From: Bimuria novae-zelandiae CBS 107.79 | Lineage: Eukaryota; Ascomycota; Dothideomycetes; Pleosporales; Didymosphaeriaceae | Direction: 5' to 3' | NCBI GenBank assembly: GCA_010015655.1 | Contig: ML976714.1 | Coordinates: 409,012 to 473,011 of the forward strand | Length of the DNA: 64,000 nt | Shown: positions 60,390 to 64,000 of the stretch, piece after piece | Layout of the letters: each line of letters begins with the position of its first letter | Position numbering within the stretch: the stretch's first letter is position 1 | Position numbers and translations under genes: made by a program | The notes under the pieces: model-generated | What the model saw: the letters and a program-made list of their open reading frames with translations, nothing else | What the model was told of the DNA's origin: nothing | Database searches by the model: none

Positions 60390-63388
60390 CACCTCCTACA
60401 GCACAAAGGTAGCGGAGTGCTGTCAGATAAAATAAAGCAAAACGAGTGAACAGAGGGCCTCTAGGGCACCTCCCTAGGAAGAACTCTATTATGCAACAAA
60501 CCTATCCTCCTTAAAACTAACACTATGTTAGCGGATATTAGTTATTCCTAGTTGCTTTAAGAATTGCTTATGCTTGCTAATATCAGAGAGAGACTTCGTC
60601 AATCCATTAGCGGGCATATCAGCAGTTCCTATCTAGGTAACGTCTAAGTTCCTGGCTTAAACTTGCTCGCGGATCCACATTTGATGCACTTTAATATGTC
60701 TTAGTTTTGTGTCGAGCTTTTCTTTATCTTTGTTCGCGATAGAGACCGTTTGCTGGTTATCGCAGTACAGTGTAGGTCGAACCTCTGGATCAAACCCAAT
60801 AGCTTCAAAGGTGTTCATCCACCAGGATAACTCGGTGCCAGCAGTTGATAGGGCAAACAGTTTGGCCTTAGTAGTTGACTTAGTAATAGATCTTATGATT
60901 TTTGCCTTCCAATCAATAACTATGCCGTAGAGCTTAAACATATAGGCAAAAGAGCTTCGAGTAGTATTAGGATTGTTAGTAAACGCAGCATTAGAGGCAC
61001 TAAAGAATAATAACTCCTTAGCATCCTTATTATTAATTTAACAGATATAGTTGGCGTTCTCAGAGCGTGCTGCTGATGCCCCAATTGCCCAGAATCGGAA
61101 GTCGTATAAGTACTGCCACACAGATTTGATGGCAGCAAGATGCTTTTGGCTTGGATTGTTGAGATGGCGGGCGAGTATTAAGTGCGCCTTTACCACATCA
61201 GGCTGGGTAAAGTATGAGATGAAACCCAGGCATCTAACTAGGATCTGGTACAGGCGGGTGCGCTCCTTATTAGGTTTATTTGTACTTAGAGGAAGGTAAG
61301 ACTCGCGCAAAGGGACCTTTGGGTGTCGGCTTCCCTGAAGAAGATTGTGGTCATGGCAGACTTTTGCGATGTAGGAGTCTTGGATCATCTAGACCTTGCC
61401 TTTTACATAGTCTCTAATAATGCGTATTCCTAGGAACTAACCTAGTTCTTCTAAGATCCGTGTCTCGTATCGTTTTGTGAACTCGCGTTTAAACTATTAA
61501 TGATGTTGCTTATCGCCTTTGCGGAAAAGAACGACGATATCATCTACATAGTGGAATAGTATTAGCTTGCCATTAGTGAAAAGGCAAGGGATACCCCTCA
61601 CTTGCGTGAAGCCCATATTAACAAGTGTCTTTTTCAGGTGTTTGTGCCACAGCGCTGGAGCATCCTTGAGCCCATACAGTACTCGGCGTAATCGCATCAT
61701 ATTGCCTAGCCTGTCTCGGAACCCATCTGGAGTCCAGATATAACAAAGTCGGGCCAGGTACACATTGAGAAAAGCATTTTTGACGTCGTACTGGTAGGCA
61801 AGGAGCCCAAAGGCGCACATAATAGCGATAAGAAAGCGAAGCGTTCGAGCCGCAAGGGTAGCTGCGTAGGTATCATCCTAAGTCGTCTGCAGATCTCCTC
61901 TTACGACTAGTCGAGCCTTGTAGCTAGTCAAGTAGCCATCAGCATCAAACTTGTATGTGAAAACCCACATTAGCGGCAGAGTCTCAGCATCTGGGTGCTC
62001 CTTCACATTATCTTTCACCTTCTCAAATACACCTTTGTGAAGCTGCTCCTCAATCTCCTTGTCCGCAGCAGCGAACCACTTATCCGCATTAGGGCGAGGT
62101 TTAACTTCAATCCAGTTCTTTGGTGGCGGTGGTAGCTAATCACGGTGTACCTTCCACTCTTCCTTTGGCGGCGGCTGCATAATTGCCGTAGCAAATGTTT
62201 GCCAGTACAGAGATGCGTGCGTACTAAAGTGGTCTCCAGGCGTATCGTCTTCTTTACCACCTCCCCGGCGACGGGACCCTAGAACAATATTGTCTGCAGC
62301 AATACTAGGGTTTGTTCGTCTTGGAGCATTGTTCTGGCGACGGTTTGGCGCAGTATCTCCAGGAGCAACCTCTCTCCAGCCTTTTGGTTGAGTACGTGTT
62401 GAGGCTGATCGATCCGGAGTAATTGGTGCTGGCGTTTCTTGAGGTGTAGGTAGTCCTCCAGCAGCTTCCTGCTGAATTTGCACTTCGGCCTCATCCTGCT
62501 CAACAGCCTCCTCCTCTTCAGCCGCATCCTCAACTGTCGGTTGACGAAGTATCATATCACGACGGATCTGCTCAATAACAGGGTCTTCCTCATCGTCTGA
62601 TGAATCAATATCAAGAATAGCAACCACATGTCGTTCCTCCTCGGTCAAAAGTTGAGATTCCAGCGGAGAGTACTGTTGTCGTAGGAAAACGACGTCTCGG
62701 GTTCGAACAACCCTATCGCTTCCTGGGACCTAGATGCGAAAGATATTTGTTCCTTCGTATCCAACCAACCATCTAGTGATCGCTCGCGATTCAAGCTTAT
62801 TACCTTTGGCCACCTTCGTGTCTCGAAATAGAGCCTTCGCTCTGATAACATCTACATGCGCTAGAGATGGCTTCACCTTGCGCACAACTTCGTAGGGTGT
62901 CTTCTAACCAAGAACCTCTGTTGGTAATCGATTGAGCATGTATATGGCCGTCAGGCACAGCTCGTTCGTTAGCGTCTTGGGCAAATGTGCTGCAATTCGC
63001 AAGGTCCTAGCCATTGTGATGATGAGATTGCCAGCCTTCTTAGTAAGGCCAGTCATTTCTTCCGCTCTAACAGCACGAGGCTCAACTGCGATGCCCAGGT
63101 CTGCAAAGATATCCTAAAGATTAGCAAAGCCTTTCTCGTTGTCACAACGAATGTATACAACAATGGCGTTGAATTAGGTATATATCTATGCCAGCATTTG
63201 TCGAACAGCGCGCGTAAGGGTGGCTTTTGTCTTGTCACGAAGAGTCTTCCCCAAATGGTATCTGCTATATTAACACACAGCGTGTAACAGCCATTTGTCC
63301 CCATTGTAGCAAGCTTCACCGGTCTTTCTAAGCTGTACAAGGTCAATACCAATTCGTTCGAAGGGCCGGGTTGGGTGCATACAGTTAA
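60238..63388 (-). mobile_element. Ty1/copia element C3, 5' part missing
   Basis: A 3' LTR (60238-60389) begins TGTTAGAG and ends TGACA on the minus strand, preceded by the purine tract GTAGGAGGTG. The minus-strand polyprotein runs from the integrase core at the right (PFERIGIDLVQL near 63355, first Asp; IRCDNEKGF near 63140), through an acidic linker (about 62260-62650), to reverse transcriptase (QYDVKNAFLN near 61785; LFHYVDDIVVLF near 61545 with an intact catalytic YVDD) and RNase H (TLYCDNQQTVSIANK near 60760). There are few stops (TAA/TAG) compared with C1. It is cut at a TTAA (63385-63388) by another element; gag and the 5' LTR lie beyond this. Confidence 0.88.
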
Positions 63389-64000
63389 CCCCACCACACT
63401 TCAACTTGAGCCCACCAACTAATTTCCCGGGGGCCCAAGCGCGTTGGTGCGGCCATCTATTGGATGGTAGAGTTTAGTCAGCTATTGGTGACTTTAGCTT
63501 TTTAAATAGCCGACCCACTAAGGTCCCCATCAAAATTCTCCCAACACACTTTGCTCGCTAAGACTGCCGAAAAAATGAGTTAAGTTGTTGAGAACACATT
63601 GCGAACATGTTGCTAACAACATTAGGTGATACATTAGATATTGCTGAGAGCCGAGAGCTCCTATCTGACATAGAGAACGAAATATCATATAACAGTGATA
63701 TTGACGAGTTTGTTGTGGGAGAATCTACAGAGAGAACACAAGAAGGTTCCCCTGCTGATGCCTGGGAGGAGGAAAGGAGCGATACTGAGGCAAGAGCAAC
63801 ATAGCGTCATGTTAGGAACATGTTCTCATCTTCATCTAGGATGTAGGGGTCTCTGTTACGGCGCTGACCTCTGGGGCGCACAACCCTCTTACAACAGGGA
63901 CAATCACCCACACTGCTCTCCTTCCAGAATACCCCCAAACGTCTGAGTCCGGGTATACGTACTGTGTCCATGTAGATCCTACTAGGGCCACCGCGGAGAT
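63389..64000 (+). mobile_element. TTAA-inserted DNA transposon end (piggyBac-like?), cut by window edge
   Basis: The copia integrase frame stops abruptly at TTAA, and the new sequence begins CCCCACCACACTTC. TTAA followed by a run of C is characteristic of piggyBac-type ends. After about 220 bp a frame starts at ATG 63607 (63607-63804, 65 codons; MLLTTLGDTLDIAESRELL), rich in Asp, Glu and Ser, resembling the acidic N terminus of such transposases, and then stops at TAG. The right end is outside the window, so neither the second TTAA nor a catalytic domain can be checked. Confidence 0.4.

Noticed and set aside
1..64000. tRNA or rRNA genes
   Set aside because: No cloverleaf with matching A and B boxes or rRNA-like stretch was recognized by eye; a dedicated scan would be needed to exclude them.

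Overview
This window looks like a scaffold piece from a filamentous ascomycete, most likely a Dothideomycete. Four observations support this: compact genes with roughly 50-bp introns (GT..AG with short branch-point-like motifs), fungal-specific families (a PhoD-type phosphatase with a long disordered N terminus, kexin, a DUF6594-like membrane protein), a very AT-rich transposon island, and repeat-induced point mutation (RIP) of the CpA-to-TpA type. The class-level placement is inference. A run of 790 N (46829-47618) marks an assembly gap.

Layout. (1) 1-9300 is a normal gene block: a PhoD-like phosphatase (minus, cut by the left edge), divergent from a KEX2/kexin gene, followed by RCL1. (2) About 9820-49751 is a transposon island with no host gene that I can support. 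It can be read as nested insertions. A minus-strand Ty3/gypsy element (G3) is split by a second gypsy element (G1, 13732-26027, target duplication GTTAG), which is itself split by a copia element (C1, 16643-22088, target duplication GAATA). A second copia (C2, 28419-33777, duplication GTTTT) sits in the 5' part of G3. A chain of pogo/Fot1-type DNA transposons (P1 to P4) and a short TIR element lie side by side at TA dinucleotides from about 34256 to 49753. P1 carries a solo gypsy LTR (34446-34903, duplication GATAT) and P2 carries gypsy G2 (37328-43986, duplication GTTAG). (3) 49752-56980 is a second gene block: a secreted S41-family peptidase, a threonine aldolase, a Q/P/Y-rich protein and a DUF6594-like membrane protein. 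(4) 57000-64000 is repeats again: a RIP-damaged hAT element with a minisatellite-coded acidic N terminus, a lightly damaged copia element (C3) with one LTR, and a TTAA-flanked DNA transposon end that interrupts C3.

How it works together. The host genes are housekeeping or secretory genes (furin-type processing, 40S ribosome maturation, amino-acid metabolism, a secreted peptidase) and do not form an obvious pathway. The repeat island is an archive of RIP: reading frames run for hundreds of codons without frameshift but are full of TAA and TAG where Gln or Trp would be expected, while CpG is retained.

The most interesting point is a minus-strand, Cys-motif plus coiled-coil reading frame between the chromodomain and the 3' LTR of G1, with a similarly placed and similarly built frame in G2. 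It looks like an antisense accessory gene carried by these chromoviruses. I see no CRISPR array, no tRNA or rRNA gene, and no Starship captain or biosynthetic cluster.
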